NCBI RefSeq assembly: GCF_004761975.1
Contig: NZ_RQII01000012.1
Span: forward strand, 1 to 51,829
Source of the DNA: Planococcus koreensis
GTDB taxonomy: Bacteria; Bacillota; Bacilli; Bacillales_A; Planococcaceae
Reading direction: 5' to 3'
DNA: 51,829 nt
In this document: positions 1 through 8,962 of the stretch, piece after piece
Position numbering within the stretch: the first letter of the stretch is position 1
How the letters are laid out: the number at the start of each line of letters is the position of its first letter
The notes under the pieces: model-generated
The model's input: only the letters and a program-made list of their open reading frames with translations
What the model was told of the DNA's origin: nothing
Databases searched by the model: none
Made by a program: the position numbers and the translations under genes

Positions 1-166
1 GGTTCGTAGGGATGATCGGCCTTAGCATGGGCCCGGACGTTAAACGATTATAAAGTGGCGAACTTCCAGTCGCTGCCCGATGACGCCCAGTCGAATCATC
101 GCGGACCAAAAACTGGAGGAATATTTCCCGAACGACCAAGGCACGTATGGATGTAACATATTAAAT
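1..166. other. Left-edge sequence without a confident gene
   Basis: Two plus-strand frames stay open here without being recognisable. One runs in from the left edge and stops at 51-53. The other runs from 16 and stops at about 148-150. Either could be the C-terminal end of a plus-strand gene that starts outside the window, because a terminator hairpin follows at 167-198. I do not recognise either short translation, so no product is named. Confidence 0.3.
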
Positions 167-198
167 AAAAAAACGAAATCCTTGGATTTCGTTTTTTT
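167..198 (+). terminator. Rho-independent terminator
   Basis: A 15-bp perfect stem (167-181 with 184-198) closes a two-base loop and has A-runs on the left and T-runs on the right, so it can act in both directions. It would end a plus-strand gene entering from the left edge. Confidence 0.75.
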
Positions 199-290
199 AA
201 TTGTAAATTTATTAGTGCTAAATACTTAAAGTGTGCTTCCTTTTCACCAAAGATATGTTAATATAAGAATGTTCGAAAAATTAGAAACCA

Positions 291-326
291 AATAAAAAAA
301 GCTTAAGGGACCTCCCCTTAAGCTTT
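291..326 (-). terminator. Terminator of rnhC
   Basis: The 12-bp stem 298-309 pairs with 315-326 around a five-base loop. Read on the minus strand it is followed by a run of T with one interruption. It lies 22 nt past the rnhC stop codon, so it ends the minus-strand rnhC transcript. Confidence 0.85.
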
Positions 327-347
327 AAAATACACGTAAGTTGTTGA

Positions 348-1277
348 TTACCGTCTTTTCGCGGCAAGATCTTTTGCTTTCTTCGTATTAGCAAAATGGA
401 CTTTCGTTAACGACTGTAAAAAAGCGTCGCCGTGCTTCAGCAAAATTTTCGCTGCGGCTTCATCTACGATTTTACCGGCACCTTTCGGCAATGTGACACC
501 AGCTTTTTGGCTCAAAGCGTCCATTTCTTCCAAAAAGGCAACACGGGCGATGATGGAAGCGCAAGCGACAGATACGTGCAAGCCTTCTGCTTTTGTCGAG
601 AACAGGACATTTTCGCGGACGATCTCAGGTTCATCTTTGATGTGCTTGTAATAAATGCCGCGTTCAGCGAATTGATCGATAAGGATGGCATCAGGTTTCA
701 CAGGTTCGATTTTGCTGAGCACATGCTTCAGTGCTTGGTTGTGGAGCAGCGCCTTGATTTTTCCTTGCGACCAGCCTTTGCTTTGGACCGCGTTATACTT
801 CTCATTTTTCAGCGTCAATACGCTATGGACAAAAGCTTCTTTCAGATCCGGCGCAATTTTGCGCATGTAATCATCTGTCAGCAATTTGGAATCTTTAACC
901 CCGAGCTCATGCGCGAGAGCTACTCCTTCGCTTGGCACAAAGCAGGCGGCGACGGTGATGGGCCCGAAGAAATCTCCGGTGCCGGTTTCGTCGGAGCCCA
1001 ATACGGATTTATGGGCAAAGTCGGGGGGCAGGACGTCGCCTTTAGCGGAAGAAACCTTTGCCGCTGTGGTGGAAGCGGATCCCCATTTCGCCGCTTCGCG
1101 CTCTGCGCCGGAACCTTGGAACATCACTTTGCCGGAGGTGTAGACGGTGACGACCGTATCTGAGAGTTTTGCAGTAAAACGTACGTACTGCGCCTTCGCT
1201 GCGATTTTCTTATTATCGTAATGCTTGATGATTTGGAGGAGGCTTTCCTCTGGAAGTTTCAGCACGGTGTTGGACAT
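348..1277 (-). CDS. rnhC: Ribonuclease HIII
   Basis: This enzyme cleaves the RNA strand of RNA-DNA hybrids in the cytoplasm. The 309-residue length fits RNase HIII, which carries an N-terminal TBP-like substrate-binding domain (about 1-85) ahead of the RNase H fold. The signature GSDETGTGD gives the metal-binding residues D96, E97 and D102, and VKDSK and the SIIARVAF helix follow as in the family. The ATG at 1275-1277 has an AAAGGGG ribosome site about 6 nt upstream. It is divergent from zapA, exactly as in B. subtilis, and is followed by its own terminator. The only other candidate would be RNase HII, but the N-terminal extension argues against that. Confidence 0.95.
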   Translation of the reverse strand: MSNTVLKLPEESLLQIIKHYDNKKIAAKAQYVRFTAKLSDTVVTVYTSGKVMFQGSGAEREAAKWGSASTTAAKVSSAKGDVLPPDFAHKSVLGSDETGTGDFFGPITVAACFVPSEGVALAHELGVKDSKLLTDDYMRKIAPDLKEAFVHSVLTLKNEKYNAVQSKGWSQGKIKALLHNQALKHVLSKIEPVKPDAILIDQFAERGIYYKHIKDEPEIVRENVLFSTKAEGLHVSVACASIIARVAFLEEMDALSQKAGVTLPKGAGKIVDEAAAKILLKHGDAFLQSLTKVHFANTKKAKDLAAKRR

Positions 1278-1361
1278 GGGGGAGTCCCCTTTCTAATAAT
1301 TCACATTCTAGTTCGGTTCATGTTATGATTATGTATAGGATTTCTAAGGAGGGGTGGAGCA

Positions 1362-1622
1362 TTGTCAGAGCAACATAAGATTCGTACATCGGTCGAAATC
1401 TACGGCTATACCTATAAACTTACAGGCACAGAAACATCCGGCCATATGCGGCTAGTAGCGTCAATCGTTGATGAGAAGATGCGTGAATTCCATGCAATGA
1501 ATCCATCTCTCGACAGTTCGAAGCTCGCTGTATTGGCTGCGATCAATACGGTACATGATAATCTTAAACTTAAAGAGCAGGTAGAACAATTAGAAAATGA
1601 ATTGAAAAAGTTGAAGGGCTGA
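1362..1622 (+). CDS. zapA: Cell division protein ZapA
   Basis: ZapA bundles FtsZ protofilaments and stabilises the Z ring. The 86-residue product has the small ZapA head ([16 protein letters not shown]) and a C-terminal coiled coil (about residues 50-85, rich in K, E and L) used for dimer and tetramer formation. Translation starts at a TTG preceded by a strong AAGGAGGGG site at 1346-1354. It is followed after 5 nt by cvpA, so the two are probably cotranscribed. It is divergent from rnhC, as in B. subtilis (yshA). A possible promoter, TTCACA-18-TATGAT at 1300-1329, is weak. Confidence 0.93.
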   Translation: MSEQHKIRTSVEIYGYTYKLTGTETSGHMRLVASIVDEKMREFHAMNPSLDSSKLAVLAAINTVHDNLKLKEQVEQLENELKKLKG

Positions 1623-1627
1623 CGTAC

Positions 1628-2164
1628 ATGCTTGATATTATTTTACTGATTTTATTGATTGGCGGCATCATAGTAGGCGCAAAGCGGGGCTTCGTGCTCC
1701 AGCTGGTACATATGGTTGGGTTTGTCATCGCGTTGATCGTGGCTTATGTCTATTATAAGCCGCTTGCGGAGTATTTTGTATTATGGATTCCTTATCCGGC
1801 AGTCGACAGCGACTCGCGTTTCACGATTGCCATCGAACAACTTGATCTGGACCAGACCTTCTATCAATTGTTCGCATTCGCATTGATTTTCTTTGCGGTT
1901 AAATTTGCATTGAACTTGATTGCCTCGATGTTCGATTTCCTGAAATTCTTGCCGGTGCTCGGTTTCCTCAGCAAAATATTGGGAGCGGTTTTGGGCTTCA
2001 TCGAAGCGTATTTGCTATTGTTCATACTCCTATACGTTCTGGCTTTATTGCCGGTTGGCACGATCCAAGGTTATTTGGAAAACTCAGGGATCGCGAAGTC
2101 GATTCTGGAAAACACACCTTATTTCTCCGAGAAAGTGAAGGAATGGTGGTATATTTATATGTAA
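1628..2164 (+). CDS. CvpA family membrane protein
   Basis: The 178-residue protein begins with an N-terminal membrane segment and has about four predicted transmembrane helices (near residues 2-18, 24-42, 75-100 and 112-145). The start MLDIILLILLIGGIIVGAKR is typical of the CvpA/YshB family. CvpA proteins are linked to colicin V production in E. coli, but their molecular role in Gram-positives is unclear. It starts 5 nt after zapA and precedes polX, as yshB does in B. subtilis. No signal of alteration is seen. Confidence 0.88.
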   Translation: MLDIILLILLIGGIIVGAKRGFVLQLVHMVGFVIALIVAYVYYKPLAEYFVLWIPYPAVDSDSRFTIAIEQLDLDQTFYQLFAFALIFFAVKFALNLIASMFDFLKFLPVLGFLSKILGAVLGFIEAYLLLFILLYVLALLPVGTIQGYLENSGIAKSILENTPYFSEKVKEWWYIYM

Positions 2165-2169
2165 GGCGA

Positions 2170-2247
2170 GAGGAGTTGCCCCGACACCAATGGGGCAGCT
2201 CCTTGTTACTGTCCGAGAATTGCCGTGGCGGTTTTGCGGAATATCGG
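2170..2247. repeat. Stem-loop and partial copy of a dispersed repeat
   Basis: Between cvpA and polX, an 11-bp stem (about 2171-2181 with 2193-2203, GGAGTTGCCCC paired with GGGGCAGCTCC) has no T-run after it. The 17-mer GTTTTGCGGAATATCGG at 2231-2247 recurs exactly at 12519-12535, where it forms one end of a complete palindromic element. This copy looks like a remnant of the same repeat family. Confidence 0.55.
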
Positions 2248-2315
2248 TATAAAAACCTTTTCGAAATCAAAAGAATAAATTTGCTAAAGACAAGTCATAT
2301 TACCGGAGGCTTATC

Positions 2316-4019
2316 ATGAACAAAAAAATAATCATCAGAACGCTTGAGAAAATAGCGGTTTATATGGAAATCAAAGGGGAAAACCCGTTTAAAGTCAGTG
2401 CTTTCCGCAAAGCGGCGCAAGCGCTGGAACTGGATCAGCGGAGCTTGGATGAAATCGAAAATGTGACGAAGCTGAAAGGCATCGGCAAAGGCACCGGTGA
2501 AGTCATTGCGGATTTGATCGCAACAGGGAAGTCTTCGGTGCTTGAGGAATTGCAGGAAGAAGTGCCGAAAGGGCTGATTCCGTTATTGAAATTGCCAGGC
2601 ATGGGCGGCAAAAAGATTGCGAAATTGTATAAAGAGCTGGGCATAGATTCGGCGGAAGCGTTGAAACAGGCCTGCCTGGACCACGAAATCCAGAAACTGC
2701 CGGGCTTCGGTCCGAAATCCGAAGACAAGATTCTGAAGGAATTGACCGATTTCGAATCGAAACCGGGGCGCCATCCGATTTGGAAAACGGAAGAAGCGGT
2801 CAAATTTGTTGAGGAGATTCTTGGGGCGATCGAGGGCATCAGCGAGTTTTCAGTTGCTGGCAGCTACCGCCGTACGAAAGAAACCAGCAAAGACCTTGAT
2901 TTCATCATCGCAACGTCTGACCCTAAAACAGTGAAAGAAAAGCTGCTCGCAGCATTGCCTGTCCAGGAAACAATTGCATCGGGCGATACGAAAGTATCGG
3001 TGACGGTTGAATTCCAGGATATGATCGATATTGATTTCCGTTTGGTGGCGCCGGAGGAATTCATCACCGCGCTCCATCATTTCACGGGATCGAAAGACCA
3101 TAATGTGCGGATGCGCCAATTGGCCAAATCGCAGAACAAGAAAATCAGCGAATACGGCGTGGAGCAGCCGGATGGCTCAATCGCGACATTCACTTCTGAA
3201 GCTGATTTTTATGCCCATTTCGGAATGCCTTTCATTCCGCCATCCGTTCGGGAAGACGGCCGGGAAATCGACCGGCTGGAGGAGTTGCCGAATTTGGTGG
3301 CCCTCGAAGACATTACAGCAGATATGCACATGCACACGACATGGTCAGACGGCGCGCATTCGCTGCCGGAAATGGTGGAAGCCGTGCGCAGCAAAGGCTA
3401 TAGCTATATGGCCATCACCGACCATTCCCAATACTTGAAAGTGGCGAACGGCTTGACACCAGAGCGCTTGTTGCAGCAGAACGCGGAAATCCGTGAGCTG
3501 AATAAAAAATACAGCGATTTCGACATTTTGTCCGGAACGGAAATGGATATTTTGCCGGATGGTTCACTCGATTTTGATGATGAAGTGTTGGGACAGCTTG
3601 ACTTTGTCATTGCCAGCATCCATTCAAGTTTCCAGCAGCCCCGCGACCAGATCATGGAACGCATCTTGACAGCGATGAAAAATCCGCTTGTCGATATGAT
3701 TGCCCATCCGACAGGCCGCATTGTCGGCCAGCGCGACGGCTATGATCCGGATGTCGAACAATTGCTCGACTGGGCAAAAGAGTACGGCAAAATCGTTGAA
3801 TTGAATGCCAGCCCATACCGCTTGGACTTAGCCGTTGAATATTTGGAAATGGCTCAGGAAAAAGGTGTGCCAGTGGCGATCAACACGGATGCCCACGCGG
3901 CCGAACAGCTTGAGGTCATGGCTATTGGGGTAAAACATGCCCAAAAAGCCTGGCTGAAGAAAGACAATGTCGTTAACACGTGGCCGCTTGAGCGGCTGCG
4001 TGCATTTATCAAAAAGTAG
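2316..4019 (+). CDS. polX: DNA polymerase/3'-5' exonuclease PolX
   Basis: A family X DNA polymerase that fills short gaps in base excision repair and, in Bacillales, carries a PHP exonuclease domain. The 567-residue length matches the family (about 570). Residues 1-145 hold helix-hairpin-helix motifs (LKGIGKGTGEVIADL, LPGMGGKKIAKLY, LPGFGPKSEDKI). The nucleotidyltransferase core has the metal-binding DLDFIIA. The C-terminal PHP domain starts near residue 340 with DMHMHTTWSDGAHS and contains AHPTGR and INTDAHA, the metal-binding histidines and aspartates. The ATG follows a GGAGG site. Its stop lies 12 nt before the mutS2 start, so the two are cotranscribed as in B. subtilis. Confidence 0.95.
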   Translation: MNKKIIIRTLEKIAVYMEIKGENPFKVSAFRKAAQALELDQRSLDEIENVTKLKGIGKGTGEVIADLIATGKSSVLEELQEEVPKGLIPLLKLPGMGGKKIAKLYKELGIDSAEALKQACLDHEIQKLPGFGPKSEDKILKELTDFESKPGRHPIWKTEEAVKFVEEILGAIEGISEFSVAGSYRRTKETSKDLDFIIATSDPKTVKEKLLAALPVQETIASGDTKVSVTVEFQDMIDIDFRLVAPEEFITALHHFTGSKDHNVRMRQLAKSQNKKISEYGVEQPDGSIATFTSEADFYAHFGMPFIPPSVREDGREIDRLEELPNLVALEDITADMHMHTTWSDGAHSLPEMVEAVRSKGYSYMAITDHSQYLKVANGLTPERLLQQNAEIRELNKKYSDFDILSGTEMDILPDGSLDFDDEVLGQLDFVIASIHSSFQQPRDQIMERILTAMKNPLVDMIAHPTGRIVGQRDGYDPDVEQLLDWAKEYGKIVELNASPYRLDLAVEYLEMAQEKGVPVAINTDAHAAEQLEVMAIGVKHAQKAWLKKDNVVNTWPLERLRAFIKK

Positions 4020-4031
4020 GAGGTGTCTCGC

Positions 4032-6392
4032 GTGATTGCAGAACGCGCTTTAAGAACACTGGAATTTTACAAAATCCGCAGCGAAGTAGCGCGGTATTGC
4101 ACGTCTTCACTCGGCAAAGCACATGTCGACGGATTATTGCCGTCGATTGAAATAAATGAAGTAAACCGCCTGTTGGAAGAAATGGATGAAGGGGCGGCAA
4201 TTATCCGCACCAAAGGAAATGTGCCGATGGGCGGGATTTTCGATATCCGCATGCATGCAAAACGCGCACAAATCGGCGGTTCACTCAGCCCGATGGAATT
4301 GATGGAAGTCTCGTCGACCATCCGTGCCAGCCGGATTTTGCGCCAATTCTTCGAAAGCATTCGGGAAGAAGGCGTTATCTCGATTCCGCATTTCCTTGCG
4401 AAAAAAGAGGCGATGCCGATTTTGACGCAATTGGAACACGATATCAATATGTGCATCGATGACAATGGCGGAGTGCTCGACAGCGCGAGCCCAGGCCTTC
4501 GAACCATCCGCCAGCAATTGCGCGCCCAAGAAAGCCGCGTTCGTGAACGGCTGGAAAGCTTGGTGCGCGGCAAAAACGCAGCGAAAATGCTGTCGGATAC
4601 GATCGTTACGATCCGCAACGACCGTTTCGTCATCCCGGTCAAACAGGAATACCGCAGCCATTACGGCGGCATCGTCCATGACCAATCGTCATCGGGCCAG
4701 ACCTTGTTTATTGAACCCGATGCTGTCGTGCAGGCAAATAATGAAGTACGCCGCTTGAAAATGAAAGAAAAAGAAGAAATCGACCGTATTCTCCAGATGC
4801 TTTCTGCACAAGTGCAGGAAGTGGCCCATGACTTGTTCGGCTTGGTCGAAGTGTTGGGTGAGTTGGACCTCGTTTTCGCGAAAGCGAAATACGGAGCGGC
4901 ACATAAATGTACGAAGCCTGAGATGAACACAGAAGGCTATATCAAATTGAAAAAAGCGCGGCATCCGTTGATTCCTGCCGATGAAGTGGTGGCAAACGAT
5001 ATCGAATTCGGGCGCGACATCACGGCAATCGTCATTACCGGACCGAATACGGGCGGTAAAACCGTGACGCTGAAAACCGTTGGGCTGTTTACGCTGATGG
5101 CGCAAGCGGGCATTCCTGTCCCGGCACTGGACGGTTCAGAGCTAGCGGTATTCGATCAGGTATTCGCCGATATCGGCGATGAACAATCGATTGAGCAAAG
5201 CTTGAGTACATTTTCATCTCATATGGTCAATATTGTCGACATCCTATCGAAATTTGACAGCAATTCGTTGGTCATTTTCGATGAACTCGGAGCCGGCACG
5301 GATCCGCAGGAAGGAGCAGCGCTTGCCATTTCCTTGCTTGATGAAGTCCATGGCCGCGGGGCGCGCGTTATTGCGACGACCCATTATCCGGAATTGAAGG
5401 CTTACGGCTATAACCGACCAGGCGTGGCGAACGCCAGCGTGGAATTCGATGTGGAAACATTGAGCCCGACGTACCGCTTGTTGATCGGCGTCCCCGGGCG
5501 CAGCAACGCGTTTGAAATTTCGAAGCGCCTCGGTTTGCCTGAGCACATCATCAGCCACGCCAAGAGCTTTACCGGCACGGACCGCAGGGAAGTCGATTCG
5601 ATGATTGCTTCTCTTGAAAAAAGCCGCAGAGAGTCCGAACAGGACGCAGAACAGGCAGCTGAATTGCGTGCCGAAGCTACTCGCCTGAAAAAAGACCTTG
5701 AGCAGCAATTGAAGGATTACGAAAGTCAGAAAGAGAAACTTGAAGACAAAGCAAAAGAAAAAGCACGCAAAATCGTTGAAGAAGCGACGCGCGAAGCAGA
5801 AACGGTCATGTCTGAACTGCGCAAGATGCAGATGAATCAAACATCCAGCGTCAAAGAACATCAATTGATTGAAGCCAAAAAACGCCTCGAAGCAGCGATG
5901 CCAGAGAATCGCGTGTTGAAAAAAGCCGCGAAAGCGAACCAGCAGCATGTCCTGAAAGTGAACGATGAAGTGAAAGTCATTTCATTCGGCCAAAAAGGCA
6001 CGTTGGTGGAAAAAGTATCGGACAAAGAATGGATTGTCCAGATTGGCATCCTGAAAATGAAACTCGCAGAATCCGATCTGTCGTATACGAAACCTGAAAA
6101 ACAGAAAGAAACACGGACGATGGCAACGCTGCAAAACCGCGACAGCCATATTAAACTTGAACTCGACTTGCGCGGCGAACGCTACGAAGATGCCTTGATG
6201 CGGGTTGAAAAGTACATTGATGATGCGTTATTATCGAATTACCATCAAGTGTCAATCATCCACGGAAAAGGGACAGGTGCATTGCGGCAAGGAGTCCAGC
6301 AATACTTGAAAAAACATCCGAGAGTCAAAGGCTATCGTTTCGGTGAAGCGGGCGAAGGCGGATCCGGTGTCACAATTGCTGAGTTGAAGTAA
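4032..6392 (+). CDS. mutS2: Endonuclease MutS2
   Basis: A MutS-family ATPase with a C-terminal Smr nuclease domain. In B. subtilis MutS2 is linked to recombination control and to rescue of collided ribosomes. The Walker A GPNTGGKT lies at about residue 337, and Walker B is [13 protein letters not shown] long charged coiled coil (about 515-625) follows. The last 80 residues form the Smr domain with LDLRGERY and HGKGTGALR. The product is 786 residues, as usual. I chose the GTG at 4032, because the upstream GTG at 4023 overlaps the AGGAGG site at 4018-4023, while 4032 leaves 8 nt of spacing. It is not the mismatch repair MutS, since the N-terminal mismatch-binding domain is missing. Confidence 0.94.
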   Translation: MIAERALRTLEFYKIRSEVARYCTSSLGKAHVDGLLPSIEINEVNRLLEEMDEGAAIIRTKGNVPMGGIFDIRMHAKRAQIGGSLSPMELMEVSSTIRASRILRQFFESIREEGVISIPHFLAKKEAMPILTQLEHDINMCIDDNGGVLDSASPGLRTIRQQLRAQESRVRERLESLVRGKNAAKMLSDTIVTIRNDRFVIPVKQEYRSHYGGIVHDQSSSGQTLFIEPDAVVQANNEVRRLKMKEKEEIDRILQMLSAQVQEVAHDLFGLVEVLGELDLVFAKAKYGAAHKCTKPEMNTEGYIKLKKARHPLIPADEVVANDIEFGRDITAIVITGPNTGGKTVTLKTVGLFTLMAQAGIPVPALDGSELAVFDQVFADIGDEQSIEQSLSTFSSHMVNIVDILSKFDSNSLVIFDELGAGTDPQEGAALAISLLDEVHGRGARVIATTHYPELKAYGYNRPGVANASVEFDVETLSPTYRLLIGVPGRSNAFEISKRLGLPEHIISHAKSFTGTDRREVDSMIASLEKSRRESEQDAEQAAELRAEATRLKKDLEQQLKDYESQKEKLEDKAKEKARKIVEEATREAETVMSELRKMQMNQTSSVKEHQLIEAKKRLEAAMPENRVLKKAAKANQQHVLKVNDEVKVISFGQKGTLVEKVSDKEWIVQIGILKMKLAESDLSYTKPEKQKETRTMATLQNRDSHIKLELDLRGERYEDALMRVEKYIDDALLSNYHQVSIIHGKGTGALRQGVQQYLKKHPRVKGYRFGEAGEGGSGVTIAELK

Positions 6393-6414
6393 GTTATATA
6401 GGGGAGAAATGAGA

Positions 6415-6828
6415 ATGTCGGAAACTGGTTTTTGGACCCATCCGCTCGTTGAAACAGCTGGATATTTCAGTGTGGTCGTGCTGTGCTTGATCGTTTCAAT
6501 GGTGCTTTTTGAAATCGTCACGAAATACAAGAACTGGGAAGAAATTAAAAAAGGGAATGTTGCGGTTGCGATGGCAACAGGCGGCAAAATCTTCGGCATC
6601 ACGAATATCTTCCGCTTTTCAATCGATCAGCATAATTCCTTGGCGGAAATGATTGGCTGGGGCTTATACGGTTTTGCGCTGTTGATATTCGCGTATCTAT
6701 TGTTTGAATTCCTGACCCCTCGATTTAAAGTGGACGAAGAAATTGAAAACGATAACCGTTCCGTCGGCTTTATCTCCTTGACGATTTCTGTCGGGCTGTC
6801 ATTTGTCATCGGAGCAAGTATTTCATAG
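6415..6828 (+). CDS. DUF350 family membrane protein (YshE-like)
   Basis: A 137-residue integral membrane protein of the DUF350 family with about four transmembrane helices (near residues 13-33, 45-60, 75-100 and 115-136). Its function is not established. The ATG at 6415 is preferred to the one at 6409, because GGGGAG at 6401-6406 is 8 nt upstream of it. It follows mutS2 at a 22-nt gap, as yshE follows mutSB in B. subtilis. A tiny membrane ORF starts 12 nt after its stop. Confidence 0.85.
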   Translation: MSETGFWTHPLVETAGYFSVVVLCLIVSMVLFEIVTKYKNWEEIKKGNVAVAMATGGKIFGITNIFRFSIDQHNSLAEMIGWGLYGFALLIFAYLLFEFLTPRFKVDEEIENDNRSVGFISLTISVGLSFVIGASIS

Positions 6829-6840
6829 GAGTTGTAAACG

Positions 6841-6921
6841 ATGGAAAACCTCATCAAAATACTGTTCGTGTTTTGCGTGCTGTTTGTAATAGTGGGCGTC
6901 ATCTTCCTTTTTGTTTTTTAA
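6841..6921 (+). CDS. 26-residue hydrophobic peptide
   Basis: A short ORF starting ATG at 6841 and ending TAA at 6919-6921 encodes 26 residues: a short polar start (MENLIK) and then an unbroken hydrophobic stretch ending at the C-terminus, i.e. a single membrane helix. An AGGAG site at 6827-6831 lies 9 nt before the ATG. It sits 12 nt after the DUF350 gene and directly before a strong terminator, so it is the last cistron of that transcript. I know of no family for it. A role as a small partner of the DUF350 protein is inference from adjacency only. Confidence 0.55.
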   Translation: MENLIKILFVFCVLFVIVGVIFLFVF

Positions 6922-6930
6922 CTAAATCAG

Positions 6931-6976
6931 GCTGTCCGGAAAGTCACTATGACTTTTCTGGGCAGTTTTTGTTTTT
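6931..6976 (+). terminator. Terminator after polX-mutS2-yshE group
   Basis: A two-part stem (6932-6937 with 6960-6965, then 6938-6946 with 6950-6958, allowing G-U pairs) is followed by a T-rich tail. It ends the transcript ten bases after the 26-residue ORF. Confidence 0.85.
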
Positions 6977-7000
6977 AATGCTGCTTTTCAAAGGTAAACG

Positions 7001-7142
7001 GGCACTTTCGCATTTCTTGATGTCCAGCTGCAACGGCCAGGTTCTCGGGTCGTAAGCTGCTCTGGCTGTGCGGCAGAAACACGCCGCTTCGCCAGTCCAT
7101 CTTACGCCTTTCGAACCTTAACGGCCATTTCCGCTTTTCTTG
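7001..7142. repeat. Imperfect palindromic intergenic repeat
   Basis: The stretch between the terminator and the lcfA promoter is one long imperfect palindrome. Outer arms are 7034-7056 and 7101-7126 (AGGTTC and CGTAAG blocks match in inverted orientation). The inner arms 7062-7074 and 7083-7095 match at about 10 of 13 positions. Similar 18-20 bp direct copies (7001-7020 and 7123-7142, ending in TTTCTTG and TTTTCTTG) bracket it. It resembles the dispersed GC-rich palindromic repeats common between Bacillaceae genes. No ORF is supported. Confidence 0.55.
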
Positions 7143-7171
7143 TTGAAAGCCCTTTCAATGTCGATTATAAT
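7143..7171 (+). promoter_or_regulatory. SigA promoter of the lcfA operon
   Basis: TTGAAA at 7143-7148 and a perfect TATAAT at 7166-7171 are separated by 17 nt. The start site would fall near 7178, giving a leader of about 45 nt to the lcfA ATG at 7222. Confidence 0.85.
7144..7157 (+). promoter_or_regulatory. cre-like site (CcpA) overlapping the -35 box
   Basis: TGAAAGCCCTTTCA matches the catabolite-responsive element TGWAARCGYTWNCA at 13 of 14 positions; the central CG is CC here. It overlaps the -35 hexamer, a position where CcpA binding would block transcription. The FadR regulon of B. subtilis is known to be under CcpA repression, which makes the call plausible. Confidence 0.5.
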
Positions 7172-7221
7172 AAAAGTAGGAATATTTTCACTATTCTTTA
7201 TTTTAAAAGGAGGAAGAAAGA

Positions 7222-8913
7222 ATGACAGAGAAACCGTGGCTCGCTCATTATCCGCCAGAAATTCCTCACACGCTTCAATATCCGAGTATGCCGGTACAGG
7301 AGTATTTGACACAGGCCCACGAACAGTTTCCGGAGAAGGTCGCGATCCATTTCCTAGGGAAAGATGTGACGTACAACGAGCTTTATGATTCGGCGATGAA
7401 ATTTGCGAATTACTTGCAGAAGCTCGGGATTCAAAAAGGGGACCGCGTCGCAATCATGTTGCCGAACGGACCGCAGGCGGTCATCAGTTTCTACGGTATC
7501 CTGTATGCCGGCGGCGTCGTGGTCATGACGAACCCGCTTTACACGGAACGTGAAATTGCGTACCAAATGAACGATTCCGGAGCACGTTTGATTGTCACAC
7601 TGGATCTGTTGTACCCACGCGTCGCTAAAGTGCTGAAAGAGACGAAACTGGAGAATGTTGTGGTCACGGCGATTAAGGATTATCTGCCATTCCCGAAAAA
7701 CATCATTTATCCGTTCATTCAGAAACGGCAGACTGGCCTCAGTGTAAAAGTCGAACACCGGGGCATCAACCATCAATTCCTGGAGATCATGAAAATCGCT
7801 TCGACCGATGTGAAGAAGCCGGATTTCGATTTCGAACACGATTTGGCATTGCTGCAATACACTGGCGGCACGACCGGTTCACCGAAAGGCGTCATGCTGA
7901 CGCACAAAAACCTGATTTCCAATGCAACCATGTGTGATGCTTGGCTGTACAAATGCAAAAAGGGCGAAGAGACGATCATGGGCATTATCCCGTTATTCCA
8001 CGTCTACGGCTTGACGACGGTTCTTATTCTTTCCGTTATGCAAGGCAACCGCATGGTGCTGCTGCCGAAATTCGATCCTGAAACGGCATTGAAGACAATC
8101 AATAAACAAAAGCCGACTTTATTCCCTGGCGCACCGACATTGTATATCGGCTTGATGAACCACCCGGACATCGCGAAATACGATTTGTCTTCCATCGAAG
8201 CATGCTTGAGCGGGTCTGCTCCTCTGCCAGCAGAAGTACAGGAAAAGTTCGAGAAAATCACGGGCGGGAAATTGGTTGAAGGCTACGGCTTGACCGAAAC
8301 TTCGCCAGTCAGCCACTCAAACCTCGTCTGGGGCGAACGCACAAAAGGATCGATCGGCTACCCATATCCGGATACCGACAGCAAAATCTTCTTGCCGGGC
8401 ACGACGGAAGAAGTGCCGCATGGTGAAATCGGCGAAATCGCCATTAAAGGCCCGCAAGTGATGCAAGGCTATTGGAACCGCCCGGAAGATACGGCCGCTA
8501 CAATTGTTGATGGATGGCTGTTGACAGGGGACCTCGGCTACATGGATGAAGGGGGCCATTTCTTCATTGTCGACCGCAAAAAAGACATGATCATTGCCGG
8601 TGGATTCAATATTTATCCACGTGAGATCGAAGAAGTGCTGTATGAACACGAAGCAGTACAAGAATGCGTTGTAGCTGGAATTCCGGATCCGTACCGCGGA
8701 GAAACAGTAAAAGCTTACATTGTCTTGAAAGAAGGGTATACTGTAACAGAAGAAGAATTCGATAAGTATTGCCGCGAACACTTGGCATCATTCAAAGTGC
8801 CGCGCATTTACGAGTTCCGCAAAGAATTGCCGAAAACGGCAGTAGGGAAAATCCTGCGGCGATCGCTGGTCGATGAAGAGCGCGCGAAACAAAGCGAAGC
8901 GATTCCTTCCTAA
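7222..8913 (+). CDS. lcfA: Long-chain fatty acid-CoA ligase
   Basis: It activates fatty acids to acyl-CoA with ATP, the first step of beta-oxidation. The 563-residue protein is an ANL-superfamily adenylating enzyme. It shows the AMP-binding P-loop YTGGTTGSPKG (about residues 213-223), the GYGLTE motif, the hinge LLTGDLGYMDEGG with the conserved DRKKDMI, and the C-terminal lysine motif KTAVGKILRR. AAAAGGAGGAAG precedes the ATG. It heads an operon with fadR, fadB, etfB and etfA, the same order as in B. subtilis, and has a SigA promoter with a cre-like site. The position supports lcfA rather than another acyl-CoA synthetase. Confidence 0.94.
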   Translation: MTEKPWLAHYPPEIPHTLQYPSMPVQEYLTQAHEQFPEKVAIHFLGKDVTYNELYDSAMKFANYLQKLGIQKGDRVAIMLPNGPQAVISFYGILYAGGVVVMTNPLYTEREIAYQMNDSGARLIVTLDLLYPRVAKVLKETKLENVVVTAIKDYLPFPKNIIYPFIQKRQTGLSVKVEHRGINHQFLEIMKIASTDVKKPDFDFEHDLALLQYTGGTTGSPKGVMLTHKNLISNATMCDAWLYKCKKGEETIMGIIPLFHVYGLTTVLILSVMQGNRMVLLPKFDPETALKTINKQKPTLFPGAPTLYIGLMNHPDIAKYDLSSIEACLSGSAPLPAEVQEKFEKITGGKLVEGYGLTETSPVSHSNLVWGERTKGSIGYPYPDTDSKIFLPGTTEEVPHGEIGEIAIKGPQVMQGYWNRPEDTAATIVDGWLLTGDLGYMDEGGHFFIVDRKKDMIIAGGFNIYPREIEEVLYEHEAVQECVVAGIPDPYRGETVKAYIVLKEGYTVTEEEFDKYCREHLASFKVPRIYEFRKELPKTAVGKILRRSLVDEERAKQSEAIPS

Positions 8914-8933
8914 GCGGAGAAGCGCATAAAAGC

Positions 8934-8962
8934 TTGACACAATATTCCTTAAACTATAATAT
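8934..8962 (+). promoter_or_regulatory. SigA promoter of fadR
   Basis: A perfect -35 TTGACA at 8934-8939 is followed by TATAAT at 8955-8960 (15-nt spacing) or TAATAT at 8957-8962 (17 nt). The FadR operator begins next to the -10 box, so the promoter is likely autoregulated. Confidence 0.75.

Noticed and set aside
432-1163. 243-residue plus-strand ORF opposite rnhC
   Set aside because: It is the shadow of the well-supported rnhC coding sequence and carries no ribosome site or recognisable domain.
4023-4031. GTG at 4023 as the mutS2 start
   Set aside because: The codon overlaps the AGGAGG ribosome site; the in-frame GTG at 4032 has proper spacing.
7140-7388. 82-residue plus-strand ORF crossing the lcfA promoter and start
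   Set aside because: It overlaps the promoter and the lcfA start in another frame and has no supporting ribosome site.
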